NCBI RefSeq assembly: GCF_001640025.1 | Contig: NC_031674.1 | Span: forward strand, 2,728,001 to 2,792,000 | Length of the DNA: 64,000 nt | Origin: Sugiyamaella lignohabitans | Taxonomy: Eukaryota > Ascomycota > Dipodascomycetes > Dipodascales > Trichomonascaceae | Direction: 5' to 3' | Part shown: in pieces, positions 1 to 11,045 of the stretch | Layout of the letters: each line of letters opens with the position of its first letter | Numbering within the stretch: position 1 is the first letter of the stretch | Position numbers and translations under genes: made by a program | Notes under the pieces: model-generated | Told to the model about the DNA's origin: nothing | The model's input: only the letters and a program-made list of their open reading frames with translations | Databases searched by the model: none

Positions 1-124
1 GGGCTATTGCATGATTTCCCCACGAAATGGTAAATCCGAACCATCAGACTATAAATCTGTGCGAGTGCGCGCAGTTAATTCGTTTTCAATCGTTTTCAAT
101 TCTATCAGCAGTACGGAAAAAATT

Positions 125-577
125 ATGTCTTCTCAATCTACAGCAGCTCCCCAGTGGTGGGAGAAATATCCAAATCCAAAATCAGAACCCACGTATATTT
201 CTAAAGAGAAAGTAGCTGAAGATGTCAGATCTAAAGAAAACGTACTAGTTATTGATGTACGACGAGATGATTTCAAGGGCGGTAAAATAAAAACCGCATT
301 GAATCTTCCTGCACAAAGTTTCTACAACTCGGTTGACAGTGTGTATGATCTGGCAGAAAAATCTGGAAAAGAGGCCATATACGTGCATTGTAATAGATCC
401 TCAGTCGGTAGCCGGGGTTGGAGAGTGGCCGGCTGGCTGCAAGATACGGCAACATCTAGAGGTGAGAAGGTAAAAATTTACGCAATTACCGATGGAATTG
501 TGGGGTTTGCTACTGGAGGAAAGGAATATACTGAACTTCTAGATGAATACGATCCTGAAGTCTGGGAGAAAAAATAA
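125..577 (+). CDS. Rhodanese-domain protein (Ych1/Cdc25-like), 150 aa
   Basis: A single rhodanese domain fills this small protein. The N-terminal strand ends in VIDVRRDD (about residues 41-49), the usual first rhodanese signature, and the active-site loop follows IYVHC with the candidate nucleophile Cys89. Such proteins act as phosphatases, arsenate reductases or sulfurtransferases; Ych1 in baker's yeast is a phosphatase-like relative. The loop is odd: Ych1 and Cdc25 have Cys-x5-Arg, whereas here the aligned Arg is residue 97, giving Cys-x7-Arg, so substrate choice may differ. The frame is open upstream to position 11, but ATG 125 is preferred because the upstream part has no domain similarity and a typical N-terminus begins here. 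No targeting signal is seen. Family assignment is firm; the reaction is not. Confidence 0.85.
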   Translation: MSSQSTAAPQWWEKYPNPKSEPTYISKEKVAEDVRSKENVLVIDVRRDDFKGGKIKTALNLPAQSFYNSVDSVYDLAEKSGKEAIYVHCNRSSVGSRGWRVAGWLQDTATSRGEKVKIYAITDGIVGFATGGKEYTELLDEYDPEVWEKK

Positions 578-638
578 CAATAGATACATGCATGTACTCA
601 ATAAATAAAATGTTATTTGTTCCAGTAAGTTCAAACAT

Positions 639-2627
639 TTACTTTACAGTGGTAGATACAATGGAGGGTGGGTCCTCTGGCCTATCGTTCTTATCTACTT
701 TCAATCCCTCAATCATTTTAATGGTTTCGATTCCCGACTCTACTCTACCGAATATAGTGTGCTTGTCATCTAACCAAGGAGCCTTTTCAGTTGTAATAAA
801 AAATTGGGATCCATTTGTATTTTTGCCAGCATTTGCCATACTCACTGTATACGGACGATCGTGTCTCAACATAGGAGTGAATTCATCTTTAAAGTGCTTA
901 CCCCAAATGCTTGTGCCACCTGTTCCATCACCTTCAGGATCACCGCCCTGTATCATGAACTTTTTGATGACTCTGTGGAATATTAAATTGTCATAGTAAC
1001 CCTTCCTGCAAAGAGCTGTGAAATTTTCTACGGCTAGAGGCGCGTAGTTTGGAAAAAGTCTGACAGTGATATCTCCAAGAGAAGTATGTAAGACAACAGT
1101 ACTGGATAATTGCGTTTTTGACCCCTCACTTTTATTCGTCTTTGCACTCTGACTTGGTTTAATAACTATTGTTTCATTATGAACGTCTCTAGATGATTTG
1201 ATTTCTTTGTATTCAGCCTTTGATCTGCTGAATAAATAAAACCTGTTTTTCTTAAAACCAGTAGCAAATAGAATTGGATCCTCATTGAACTGTTTGGAGA
1301 TGGTTTCGTTATTAGAGGTAGCCATATCCATGGTCATAATACTACCATTGTAGTCTGAGGACGCTTTTCCTTGATATAAGCTAAGCGTCATAAAGCGAAT
1401 ATTTTCCTCTCTTCCCAGTAAATTTGAGCACGTGTTGGTGTCTATATTTACGAACTTTATACCCAACAACGTCGAGTAAATAATGAAATTGCTTGATTCA
1501 TCGAAAATAATATTAGAGAAGGCTGTAATATCATTCATTGCTTCTTTCTCGAGGGTTAACCGTCGAGCAAATTCACCATTATCTGGTTTGTATACACTGG
1601 TACCATATCGGTGCATTTCCTCTATAGTTTCTAAGCTCTCATCGTATTCCCTGATCTTTCTTCCAGACTTGAAATCAAAAATAGCCACTCTTCTCTCTGA
1701 CGAAAATGTTGCAAATTTTGATTCATCTGGTGAAATAGTTAGACATAGAATTGAAGCTTTAGATTTTCTGAAGTCGTATAAATTTGTAGAGCCCTTGAAC
1801 TCAAAAACGCCTTCTGGTTTGTTGTACATGTTGCTACCCGACGGCTGCCAATATTCAATCATCCCAAGACTGTCAACGGAAATAACACAATCATAGAGGG
1901 AGTTATAGGCTAGCAGGGTCACAGGGGCTTTATGTATCTTATCTGCTACTCTTACTGGCTTATAGTCTTGGCCACTGACGTTACCGACTTCGCCTTCAGA
2001 ATCTTGGTTGCCACTTTTCTCGATATCATAGATGTAAATTGATGAACTGTTCTCGACTGAAACTGCTATCAATGATCCACCAGACCCACGTCCCTGGATC
2101 CAACATATATTTGAAGGCACTATAGAAACTTCAAGAATGTTGATCATATCTAAACTGTAGACGTCGAAAATCTTGATTGTTTTATCACCCCCTATTGTTA
2201 ACAGAAGTCTGCTATCCGTCGAGAAGATAGCCTTTCTAATTGCACTCTTGTGAGCTAGGAATTGTTTAACAAATTGTATTCCATCTTCATTATCAGTCTT
2301 CTGCCAAAATTTTAAATATCCGTCGCTCGAACCTGTCGCAATTATACCGGAGCGAGACGATTCAGGTTGAATAACAATAGTGGTAATCTGTGATTTATGC
2401 ATAAAAGACTTTGAGTATCTTTGGGAAGAAGGAAGATTCTCCAAATACAATTTTTCATTTTTCAATCGTCGGCGCCTTTTCTGCTTTGTAGCTGGTGCAA
2501 GAGAAGGGCCATACTCATCATCAGAAGAGTCTGAGCTGGAATCTTCAGCTTTTCTCTTACTCATAGACGAATCCACATTCATGTGTTGCCCATTTGAGAT
2601 AGGAGTGGGCTCCGATTCCGAGACCAT
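639..2627 (-). CDS. PPWD1: WD-repeat cyclophilin, PPWD1 type (peptidyl-prolyl isomerase), 662 aa
   Basis: The protein has an acidic, Ser-rich N-terminus with a basic KQKRRRRLK patch (likely nuclear signal), WD40 repeats over about residues 75-400, and a C-terminal cyclophilin domain from about residue 505. Catalytic features are present: FHRVIKKFMIQGGD with the key Arg, GSQFFIT, and the Trp in PWLDDKH that corresponds to the cyclosporin-contacting residue, so an active isomerase is expected. In animals and fission yeast PPWD1 is a spliceosome-associated nuclear cyclophilin; baker's yeast has no such fusion. The gene is divergent from the isomerase-like gene at 3402, with about 770 bp of shared promoter. 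An (ATT)n run lies directly before the ATG. Domain order and length match PPWD1 well. Confidence 0.93.
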   Translation of the reverse strand: MVSESEPTPISNGQHMNVDSSMSKRKAEDSSSDSSDDEYGPSLAPATKQKRRRRLKNEKLYLENLPSSQRYSKSFMHKSQITTIVIQPESSRSGIIATGSSDGYLKFWQKTDNEDGIQFVKQFLAHKSAIRKAIFSTDSRLLLTIGGDKTIKIFDVYSLDMINILEVSIVPSNICWIQGRGSGGSLIAVSVENSSSIYIYDIEKSGNQDSEGEVGNVSGQDYKPVRVADKIHKAPVTLLAYNSLYDCVISVDSLGMIEYWQPSGSNMYNKPEGVFEFKGSTNLYDFRKSKASILCLTISPDESKFATFSSERRVAIFDFKSGRKIREYDESLETIEEMHRYGTSVYKPDNGEFARRLTLEKEAMNDITAFSNIIFDESSNFIIYSTLLGIKFVNIDTNTCSNLLGREENIRFMTLSLYQGKASSDYNGSIMTMDMATSNNETISKQFNEDPILFATGFKKNRFYLFSRSKAEYKEIKSSRDVHNETIVIKPSQSAKTNKSEGSKTQLSSTVVLHTSLGDITVRLFPNYAPLAVENFTALCRKGYYDNLIFHRVIKKFMIQGGDPEGDGTGGTSIWGKHFKDEFTPMLRHDRPYTVSMANAGKNTNGSQFFITTEKAPWLDDKHTIFGRVESGIETIKMIEGLKVDKNDRPEDPPSIVSTTVK

Positions 2628-3401
2628 AGTATTATTATTATTATTATTATTATTATAATGTTCTATCTGTGTAGCACAAATCTATCTACTTGAATTTGGG
2701 AAGAGCCCTAACCTCTATCTTATCTTTTGAAATTGGGCATGTTTACCTATAGCAGTTTCCAGTAAGTTATCCCTCTCGGTAATCTAATAACCTATACAAA
2801 ATAGTGTTTTGTGAAGCACAATAAACTCTCTTGGATGATTAAAGATCACAAATTTGGTTGTTAAATCACCTAGTGGCGTGATACAGTTTGCCACAATAGT
2901 GCTTCGGGTTAACAATCCTGAAAATATTAGTATAACAATTATAATTACCCGACCACTTTATGCACCTTATAGATATCGGTTTTCAATTACACCGGGAGCG
3001 GACTGAAAATATGCACTGGTCCGAGCATCTGTGTGGTCATATCATGCATTTACCCCGGAAATTCAACCTATCTGTTTACAGTCGGCGGTCAAATTTGCCC
3101 GAGACGGAATTCTCTCACAGATAAACCCCTATTCCTCGGCCGTATTTTACACCTAAAATGTTTTCAAGAGAAATCAGTTCACCCGAAATAGGGATTCCGA
3201 TATGTAACGGATCATGTTTTTCCCTTCGGATTTGAATTAAGTATAGTTGGAGTGGGAAATCAGACGCTGCATCTCGCCCCGCGGAGTATAATACAGCCTC
3301 GGCTAGTAGATCGATGAAGTTTAAGTAAAAGTATAAAGTCGATATAAAGTTGTTTCTCAAAAAATACTTTGTTAATTTCAATCCAAACCAACAGAAAAAT
3401 A
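2628..3401. promoter_or_regulatory. Divergent promoter region between PPWD1 and the isomerase-like gene
   Basis: No gene is seen. The left edge carries an (ATT)8 microsatellite at 2631-2654, within the likely 5' leader of the minus-strand gene. A CCCTAACC motif sits at 2706-2713; the same ACCCTAAC word recurs in other promoters of this window and resembles Tbf1 sites of yeasts. No clear TATA box was identified for either gene. Confidence 0.45.
2631..2654. repeat. (ATT)8 microsatellite
   Basis: Eight ATT units lie immediately upstream of the PPWD1 start codon, so (AAT)n is expected in its mRNA leader. A similar (ATT)7 run occurs at 16853-16875. Confidence 0.9.
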
Positions 3402-4190
3402 ATGTCACCAAATCTTCCTATTACATTTCCTCTGGGTTCTGAGGAAAAACTCCTTCGCGTCTCAACTACTGAGGGTTACAATCTCGTTGAGTACACCAGT
3501 GCTCCTGACAATCGTTACACACCTGAATTTATCGATGCTTATCTCGAAGCCTTAGCATTTATTCGGATTCACTTGGAGCCCAAAGTTCTCATCACTACTT
3601 CGGTGTTTCCCAAGTTTTTCTCAAATGGACTTGATTTTGAGAGGGCCATTGTCACAGAGGGCTTCATGCCGGACAGATACTACCGTTTGATGAGAGCTGT
3701 AATGGAATTTCCTCAGCCTACAATTGCGGTTGTCAATGGCCATGCCTTTGCAGCTGGGTTCATGATTGCCGCTTGTCACGACTTCCGAATTATGAATCCA
3801 AATAAAGGATATCTCTGTATGAATGAAGTTGAGTTTGGAGCTCCTATCTTACCGCCGATGATGTCAATTTATAGAGTTAAATTTGGTACTGCAATCACTC
3901 AAAAGATTACTTTGCAAGCTCACAGATTTACAGCCAAAGAGGCTCTAGCAAACAAGCTTATCGATGGATTAGGGGGAATGGAAGAGGGTATTGCTTTAGC
4001 TGAAAAGCTGTCAAAGTTTGCAAATGCTGTTTCATATGCTGCCATCCGGAAGGAACTTCTTAAAGAAGTTATTACTGACACACTCTCATTCGAACAAGAT
4101 ACTGAGAGACTCACCCAAAGACAGGAGCTGGAGGATGATTACTATGAAAAGAAGGGTGCTGAGATAGAAAAGAAACTGGCTAAACTTTAA
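3402..4190 (+). CDS. Peroxisomal enoyl-CoA hydratase/isomerase family protein (Eci1-like), 262 aa
   Basis: This is a crotonase-fold protein. The oxyanion-hole segment VVNGHAFAAGFMIAACHD and the preceding substrate-binding segment SNGLDFERA are typical of the fungal delta3-delta2-enoyl-CoA isomerase branch, which moves double bonds during beta-oxidation of unsaturated fatty acids. The C-terminus is KLAKL, and the final AKL is a peroxisomal PTS1 signal, placing it in the peroxisome matrix. A Glu in NEVEFGAP near residue 145 is a candidate catalytic acid. ATG 3402 is chosen over the in-frame upstream codon at 3369, which is TTG; the leader before 3402 is A-rich, as usual for yeasts. Isomerase versus hydratase cannot be separated by eye. 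Confidence 0.88.
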   Translation: MSPNLPITFPLGSEEKLLRVSTTEGYNLVEYTSAPDNRYTPEFIDAYLEALAFIRIHLEPKVLITTSVFPKFFSNGLDFERAIVTEGFMPDRYYRLMRAVMEFPQPTIAVVNGHAFAAGFMIAACHDFRIMNPNKGYLCMNEVEFGAPILPPMMSIYRVKFGTAITQKITLQAHRFTAKEALANKLIDGLGGMEEGIALAEKLSKFANAVSYAAIRKELLKEVITDTLSFEQDTERLTQRQELEDDYYEKKGAEIEKKLAKL

Positions 4191-4268
4191 GTAAGTTTTC
4201 AAATAGGAAATATACTCGTTAATAAATAATTCAAGGCGAAGATGCCTAGGCTTTTACATGCATAAATA

Positions 4269-6554
4269 TTACAGTCTATCATCAGTGTCAAGACTGCGAG
4301 ACCGAATCGATGTCATTTCCAGTCCCAAGAACTGTCTTGTTCTGCTCCTACTAGGGCGCCTTTGCATTTGCGCACTATTCTGCTCGGTTGTAGTCTCGAT
4401 GTTCTCTTTCTTGGTAGACTCGTTACTAGACTCAACAACCAAGTTTTCGGTTAACGGCAGGAAATCCGTATTAACTGGATCACCGTTATTATAGTCTGGC
4501 TGGGTATCAGGAGCCTGTTCTTGACAATCATCACTTTCTACTTTTCGGGTTGGTATGCTAGAATCAGAAGTTGTTGTAATAATTTTAGGTATAGGCTGTT
4601 GCTGATGGTTGAAATAATCATTGGACTCGCGATTTCCAAAAGGGGCACTTGAAGGGGTCAATTCAACTTTCGTTGGTGAGGTAGCCATATTATAGGGATC
4701 CAAAAGAGGTGATGTCCCACTGGAACGGGAAACGTACGTTACGGGGCAGTTTCCAGTAGCCCGATCTTTTGCGAGAATTTCATTCAATGCTCTTGTCAGC
4801 TTGAACATTGAATGAGTGCCAGAATCGCTGCCCTCCGATAACATTGACACAGGCGATTTCGATGATTCTCTAGAAATTGATCCATTTAATGACCCTCTCC
4901 ATCCGTGAAGTTTTCTTAGCTTTGCAGTTGCTTGGTCGAGGTCCATTACACCTTCAATTAGTTCAAATGCACTCAGCAAATCTTCTTCCGTCACTGGGGT
5001 GATGCAGTCAGCTGTGTTCTCCTCAGTTGATAACAAGAGATCTTGTCCTTGGCATGTAACCCAAGGATGATCTCTAATCTGATCCATCTTTATTCTTTGT
5101 AGAGGGTCTTTTTCGAGAAGCCGTAACAATAAGTCTTTCAAAAATTCATCGCATTCATCATCATCATCAAATCTAGGGCTAGTCGTAAGAATTTCGTAGT
5201 ATAGGTCTGTAACCGTATCGGCCTGAAACGGTAAAAATCCAAACCGCATGTAATACAATAGAACCCCCATAGACCATATATCAGCAGCTCGCCCATATAT
5301 GATTCTGTTAACTTGTGAGGGTTCCCCTACTCCATTGAGATAGATAAGTTCTGGTGCCATATAAGCAGGACTGCCGGCAGTCTTTTTAATAACGTCATTC
5401 CCTTTCTCAAACATTTCTGAAACACCAAAATCAACAATTTTCACAACATCATCTTCACTGACAAGGACATTGTCAGCCTTAATATCTCGATGGATGATGC
5501 CCTGTGAGTGCAAATACTCAACCCCAAGGATCATATCTCTAAAGTATAATCGGCATTGTTCCTCAGAATAATGGCCACTTGGATGCTCTTCCTTATTAAC
5601 TGGCATTATGACACCTTTCTCGCAGTATTCCAGTATGATGTAGAGCAAATCCCCATGTGGGTCATCGAGAACCTCCACTAGATTGACAATATTTAAATGA
5701 TCGAGTTTCTTCATGATGGCTACCTCGTGACGAATCAGGTTGATGGGGTTGGAAGGGTCAAAACTATCGGACGAAGAAGAAGGTTGTTGTGGGGTTGCGG
5801 TTCTTGGAGGGGGCCTCCCTCTCATGCCCTTTCTCCTCAATTGCATAAGTTCAGTTCGATTCAACTTTTTCAGTCTTTGCTTAGAATATTCCTTGATCGC
5901 ATAACGGGTGTTTGTGTTTTTGTCAATCGCTAGTCTTACGGATCCAAAAGACCCATTTCCGATTACTTCATTCACGGTGTATTGATTGATAGAAGATCCC
6001 GTCTCGTCCTCTCTGTAACTGGCATTCAGTGTTTCCTTGATTTCTCTGGGCATTTGGTTCGGAAGACGGAACTGGTGTCTTGTAGGGCTTAATGTAGAAG
6101 ATGCAGGAGATGAGTGAAATCTCAGAAGAGCAGGTCGTACCAAAGGAGCCAACGCGGATGGTCTATGAATATCTCTCTCTTGAGGGACTCCGCTTAATGG
6201 AGGATAATTTTCGCTATCACTGTCATTGGCAGTACCGCTCCCAGTACCACTACCACTTGCGCTAGAACTTCCGCTTCTTCCACTATCATAATCTGATTGA
6301 GACATACGACCCAAAAACGATGGCTCGTTCAATATAATATGAGTTGACGAACTATTAGATTGAACAAATACGGTCGGCCCGCTAGGTTTGTTCGTGGTGC
6401 CGCTATTGCTGGTGATTGCATTGTCACTAGTCACAGATGCACTATTTGAATTGCTGCTCTCAGAATTGCCGGAGTTACTAGGGGCAGCATAATCATCATC
6501 ACCGAGTTTTGTTTCTATTGACAATTTACTCGGTAGTCTTCCCGTTCTATGCAT
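4269..6554 (-). CDS. CaMKK-type Ser/Thr protein kinase (Sak1/Tos3/Elm1, Ssp1-like), about 761 aa
   Basis: The kinase domain spans about residues 190-500: glycine loop GNGSFGSV, catalytic Lys in YAIKEYSK, HRDIKADN, DFG (VDFGVSEMF) and activation segment AGSPAYMAPE. After the Lys there is a basic, Arg-Pro-rich insert (about RRKGMRGRPPPR), the hallmark of CaMKK-like kinases, which phosphorylate the activation loop of Snf1/AMPK and related kinases. The N-terminus (Ser/Asn-rich) and C-terminus are low complexity. The first ATG in frame is at 6554; the frame is open a little further to a TTG, and the sequence just upstream (a pyrimidine-poor TTCAG) could be a weak acceptor, so a short extra 5' exon is possible. 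An ACCCTAACC motif lies about 230 bp upstream. Confidence 0.92.
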   Translation of the reverse strand: MHRTGRLPSKLSIETKLGDDDYAAPSNSGNSESSNSNSASVTSDNAITSNSGTTNKPSGPTVFVQSNSSSTHIILNEPSFLGRMSQSDYDSGRSGSSSASGSGTGSGTANDSDSENYPPLSGVPQERDIHRPSALAPLVRPALLRFHSSPASSTLSPTRHQFRLPNQMPREIKETLNASYREDETGSSINQYTVNEVIGNGSFGSVRLAIDKNTNTRYAIKEYSKQRLKKLNRTELMQLRRKGMRGRPPPRTATPQQPSSSSDSFDPSNPINLIRHEVAIMKKLDHLNIVNLVEVLDDPHGDLLYIILEYCEKGVIMPVNKEEHPSGHYSEEQCRLYFRDMILGVEYLHSQGIIHRDIKADNVLVSEDDVVKIVDFGVSEMFEKGNDVIKKTAGSPAYMAPELIYLNGVGEPSQVNRIIYGRAADIWSMGVLLYYMRFGFLPFQADTVTDLYYEILTTSPRFDDDDECDEFLKDLLLRLLEKDPLQRIKMDQIRDHPWVTCQGQDLLLSTEENTADCITPVTEEDLLSAFELIEGVMDLDQATAKLRKLHGWRGSLNGSISRESSKSPVSMLSEGSDSGTHSMFKLTRALNEILAKDRATGNCPVTYVSRSSGTSPLLDPYNMATSPTKVELTPSSAPFGNRESNDYFNHQQQPIPKIITTTSDSSIPTRKVESDDCQEQAPDTQPDYNNGDPVNTDFLPLTENLVVESSNESTKKENIETTTEQNSAQMQRRPSRSRTRQFLGLEMTSIRSRSLDTDDRL

Positions 6555-7816
6555 AGTTGAACCAGACCTGAATATCAACGTGTATCACTTAGAAATGGTA
6601 TTTTACTTAGTATACACCTCAATCGAACCCAAACAAACAGGACACACCGGTGTCTCGCGGTAATATATACCGGAACGAGTGACTAGAAGGCCAAAAGAGA
6701 ATCTAAACGCCCTAGCTGGAATGGAGGTCGTGGTATAATTTTCCGATTGACCTGCGAGACAGTGAACTCAGAGATTAACACACACCCTAACCTGCACGTA
6801 CTCGTTATATGAAATGAAAATGGAAACGAACTGCAGTTGACCGAAGTGTTCCAAAATATAATAATTTTTGAATGCGAGCGTTGAAATTATAAGGGAATTG
6901 CTAATTCTAATATCACCAGAATATCACATAAACCTAAAAGAATGTTTATATAATTTACTATATTTAGACTTGTTAGATTTGGCACTTTCAAGTAGACCAA
7001 AAGGAGATGTCTGGGTGTGTACCCGTTGGTACATGTGTATATAATGTGGGTACAACTAGAACAGGACAGGATTAATAAAGCATCCCACTTGTATAGAAAA
7101 ATAGTATATACATTTACCACTGAAGTATCAAGCTAAAGAGGTTCTTATCATTTTGTTATAGCGAATCATTTTGTTATAAAGCATACATGTATAAATATTT
7201 GGTAATGAGACTGCTCTCCTCTACACCATCTCAAAACAAAAAAAAATCGAAAATTTCTATGCTTTATTAACTTAAGAATTGATATAATTTAGTCTAGATT
7301 AGTTTATATATGTTGTAACTCAATCAAATAGTCTGTACTAAGTTAACTAATATTTTCTCTATGCTATAATTGCTTTTTGATTACCTAGTATAGAAGTGAT
7401 CAGGTAGCTTATGCAGGGAGATTTATTATACCTGCGTGGTCTGTTCATAAGCTCGCAGAACCGCCTGTACATTAGGCGAGAATAATAATAATCTTTGAGC
7501 AGATACATCGGACTGACTAGGGTACTACCCCAGTCAGTGATTTAACCCACTTTCACACATTACAAAACAAGTCGTTATCTCATATCTTAAAAAAACTAAT
7601 ATATAATCTATCACAGATGACCGATTTACAATCTGGAGCGTTAGTTATTCCTATTATTGCTTGAAATATCTGTTACGGAATGGATTAAGAGCACCTGAAA
7701 AGAAACAAATAGATGAAAAAATTGTCAAGACATGAAAATTTGAGAAAAAGTTTTGATAACCTGTGAAACAAAGAAGAATGGTTCGGCTAGGTGTGATGAT
7801 CTATTATCCCTGTTAC
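6555..7816. other. AT-rich intergenic region, 1.26 kb
   Basis: The region lies between two minus-strand genes. It includes the promoter of the kinase (ACCCTAACC at 6784-6792) and 3' sequence of malate dehydrogenase. On the minus strand a pyrimidine-rich acceptor ends at 7695, which may belong to an optional 3' intron of that gene. No RNA gene or convincing ORF was seen. Confidence 0.5.
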
Positions 7817-8824
7817 TTACTTTGAAGCACTGTTGACAATGAAATCAACTCCCTTGCTGATATTGCCCGACAAACCTTCAACGGCAACAGAAAGGAGTTT
7901 CTTTTCAGAGTCGGAGATTCCACTAAGAACGTCAACGACCTTAGTTGCTCCTGAAGGGCCGAATTCAATAGGAACAGCAAAGAAATCAACACCAACAGCC
8001 TCCTTGACCTTATCAGCACCAGCAATAGCCTTTCCATCAAGATAAACAAACGAGGGTTCCACAACATTGGATTCGCCTTTAGCACCTCTCAAAACAGCCT
8101 CAGCAAATCTGAAACCAGCATAGGCCATGGACAGGGTAGCAGAACCGGCACCATCCTTGGCTTGGACAACTTCGTCACCTCCAAACTGAATACGTTTAAT
8201 GAGCTTCTCAACGTCAGCAGCTGGAACATTTACAGCAGGACTAGCCTTGGAGAGGAGAGGAACAATGGTGTCACCAGAGTGACCTCCAACAACAGGAATG
8301 TTCAATTTGCTGGGGTTCTTATTGGAACTGTCAGAATTAACTTCAGCAGTGAAGGTTTGAGCACGGACAGAGTCCAAAGTAGTGACACCCAAAACCTTTC
8401 TGGGATCGAAAACATTATGCTTCTTCAACACTTCGGCAGCAATGGGAACGGTCGAGTTGACAGGGTTGGAGATAATAAGGACAAAAGCCTTAGGAGCGTA
8501 CTTGGCGACACCCTCAATGATGTCACGCACAATGCCAGCGTTAATTTTGAAAAGGTCATCTCTGGTCATACCAGGCTTACGAGGGATACCGGCAGGAATG
8601 ACTACAATGTCAGCTCCAGTTAAAGCACCCTTGAGACCATCATCCTTGGGAAGAAATCCCTTAACAGGACCAGCAGTAGAGATGTGAGAAAGATCAGTAG
8701 CGACACCAGGTGAGTTCACAACATCGTAAAGAGCTAACTCGTCAACATAAGGAGACAATTTAAGAAGAAGGGATAGAGGTTGTCCAATGCCACCGGAAGC
8801 GCCAGCAACAACAGCTTTGACCAT
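7817..8824 (-). CDS. Malate dehydrogenase, NAD-dependent, 335 aa
   Basis: The protein interconverts malate and oxaloacetate with NAD. It begins directly with the Rossmann motif GASGGIGQP (residues 8-16), followed by the substrate loop [12 protein letters not shown] and the catalytic His in VVGGHSGDT. The organisation resembles mitochondrial/peroxisomal-type MDHs (S. cerevisiae Mdh3 begins almost identically), but there is no N-terminal transit peptide and the C-terminus NSASK is not a PTS1, so a cytosolic enzyme is predicted. A branch site and acceptor upstream of the ATG suggest an intron in the 5' leader. The stop codon overlaps a consensus donor (AA|GTAAGT), so an alternatively spliced C-terminus is possible. 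Yarrowia lipolytica MDH2 is known to use 3' alternative splicing for targeting. Identity is secure; localisation is inference. Confidence 0.95.
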   Translation of the reverse strand: MVKAVVAGASGGIGQPLSLLLKLSPYVDELALYDVVNSPGVATDLSHISTAGPVKGFLPKDDGLKGALTGADIVVIPAGIPRKPGMTRDDLFKINAGIVRDIIEGVAKYAPKAFVLIISNPVNSTVPIAAEVLKKHNVFDPRKVLGVTTLDSVRAQTFTAEVNSDSSNKNPSKLNIPVVGGHSGDTIVPLLSKASPAVNVPAADVEKLIKRIQFGGDEVVQAKDGAGSATLSMAYAGFRFAEAVLRGAKGESNVVEPSFVYLDGKAIAGADKVKEAVGVDFFAVPIEFGPSGATKVVDVLSGISDSEKKLLSVAVEGLSGNISKGVDFIVNSASK

Positions 8825-8849
8825 TTTTGTTTTCTTTAGTTTATCTGAG

Positions 8850-8872
8850 CTAAAAAGGAAAGGAGGTTAGTA
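8850..8872 (-). other. Branch site and 3' splice acceptor upstream of malate dehydrogenase
   Basis: On the minus strand TACTAAC (8866-8872) is followed by a pyrimidine tract and TTTTTAG ending at 8850, 25 nt before the MDH ATG. No in-frame stop separates the acceptor from the ATG, so either a 5'-leader intron or a short upstream coding exon is possible. A donor could not be fixed; GTATTC near 8920 is a weak candidate. Confidence 0.6.
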
Positions 8873-11045
8873 TAATGAAAATGCTATTTGCTTTTTAAAG
8901 GGTCAAGGAGGAGTATGAATAATCAGAATACGAGACGAAAATATGAATGATTTGTACAAAAGCAATGACAGCAGTTATCGTGGTTTAAATACCCCGGATG
9001 CATTTCAGTATTGCGAGACCGATCATATGCGGTAGTTGTACTGGGAGTTTTTAATGTTGCCGAGCACTGGGTAAGTAGCCGAAACCGACGGTCTGTCGGG
9101 GATTGTGGGCAAGGAAGATCGAGGCCTGCAGGTTACTATGGACGATAACCCTTGACCCTCACAATCGCGTCAGTCAGACGCAAATCTGATGTTGGGAGGA
9201 AGGGAGTGAGGTATCGGGAGCAAAGAGAATGGGCACACCGAAAACACGCAGTGAGTGTCATACTGGCAGCCAGCATCCCTGACATAGCAGACAAGCTACT
9301 GGGAAGGCATATCTTGTCAAGCCAATAAAGACTGTGCCTTAGTAACACAATCGGACTGCTATTAACCTACCAAATGTAAATCTGTTTGAACGTTGATTAC
9401 AGACTGTACTATTCAATCCAATCTGTCAGTACCATTCAACGCTTTAAAACTAAATCAGTTTGGTGTAAAATCAACCCAACAAACAGCTTCATTGTTATGT
9501 ACATCAACAGCACCCATTCCTTCAATCTCGGTCATTTGATTTCACAACATCCTTTGGTACCAGCACCATTTCATTTGAAACATTTTAATCTTGGGTATCT
9601 GTAGCTAAGTAGTTGACTAGTCAGCCAATTGAATAGGTTTCACCGATTTTTCTTTATCTGCGAAACATCCTCAACAATGCACCATACTCAACACCATTAA
9701 GTAATACCACCCTCAAAAAAAGTCTATAAATCGCCAATTTCCTCTGATTATTGTATTCAACTCCATCACTACCCAAGCTTCAACTTACAAATATCAATTG
9801 ATATAATTTCACTAACAATTGTAAGTAGTATATACAACGTCAGGATAGTGAGATTGTCAACAGCAAACCCTACATATATATATAAATATCGATAAGCAGT
9901 TAATATTGACCCTGTTTTAGGACTATCATTTTACCCGACTATCGCCGCACGTTTCTTCGTCCCCTCCCCCGAATTGCTAATTCTTTGAGCCCAATTTCCG
10001 CCCATCCAAATAAGAACGGAAATACGAAAACCATGCAGCGGTCAAAATACGTTAGTCCGAGCTAGAGCTTTTATTGAGAGGCGAGAGTCCGACCGACCGA
10101 GTCGCTAGCTTTTGCTGTAGACCAAGGATAAATAATCGCATGTCGCACACTAGCTGCAATCTGCTATGTGAGATGATGTGATAAGGCCAACTAAACTTCT
10201 AGGTGGTTGTTCGCTGACTCACTGAAGCTTGCAGCTATCAGATGGGGTCATTTGGGTGTTTTTCGTGCACACAAGAAACTCGACCTGACTTACCGTGGCA
10301 GTCACAATTGCGCAATTTAACGCCACTGTCGGTAATTGAAATACGTGTAATATCTTGACGTGAATTTATCGTAACTTATCGTCGGTTTGTTATCGTACCC
10401 TTGTGTGGAGTTTAATATATTCATTTCTCAGGCACCCCACTTCCCCACTCTCCGCGTTGCGTTCTAATTCCTACCCCTCCTTGTATATATACTTGCCGAT
10501 CGCCCCCGCTGTCGCTCTGCTCTTGGCCGACTCCGCCTCAAAACGGTTGAGCTTCTCCGAGCGTACCTTAGCTTGACAGAACGTGATCTCCGAATGATCC
10601 CGACAATTTAGAGTTATCGCCGTGTTATTCCGACTAGTCTGGTGGATAGACCTAGTGTTTTCCTGGGGTTAAACAACGGTCGGTAATAGTTTCGTCTTCT
10701 CAAGCTTTGGTTTGTTAAATAGCTCGTTAGTGAGATTTTTATTTCTCAATTGACAGTATTTAAGTAAGCTCAAGTCGAAATGGAGTACAAGTGTCAGTAG
10801 TCAACTTGACATGAGAGTAAGCTGTAAACGGGACAGCCGTCTTTGATACAAATTACAAATTGAAACCACTTTTATTCCCGGATTCCGACAGCAGGTTGAC
10901 AATCTCTGCTGTTCACGGGACCATTTTACAAAATCTCTCCGTTCGGTCCACCGTTTGCAGTTCTGCTATACATGATGAGGATTTCCATAGAACTTTTGAT
11001 TATATAATTGTAGAAGTCGGACTGCGACCAATACCAGACTGCCGA

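Noticed and set aside
6615..6640. tRNA T-arm-like TCGAACCC upstream of the kinase
   Set aside because: No matching anticodon arm or acceptor stem can be drawn around it.
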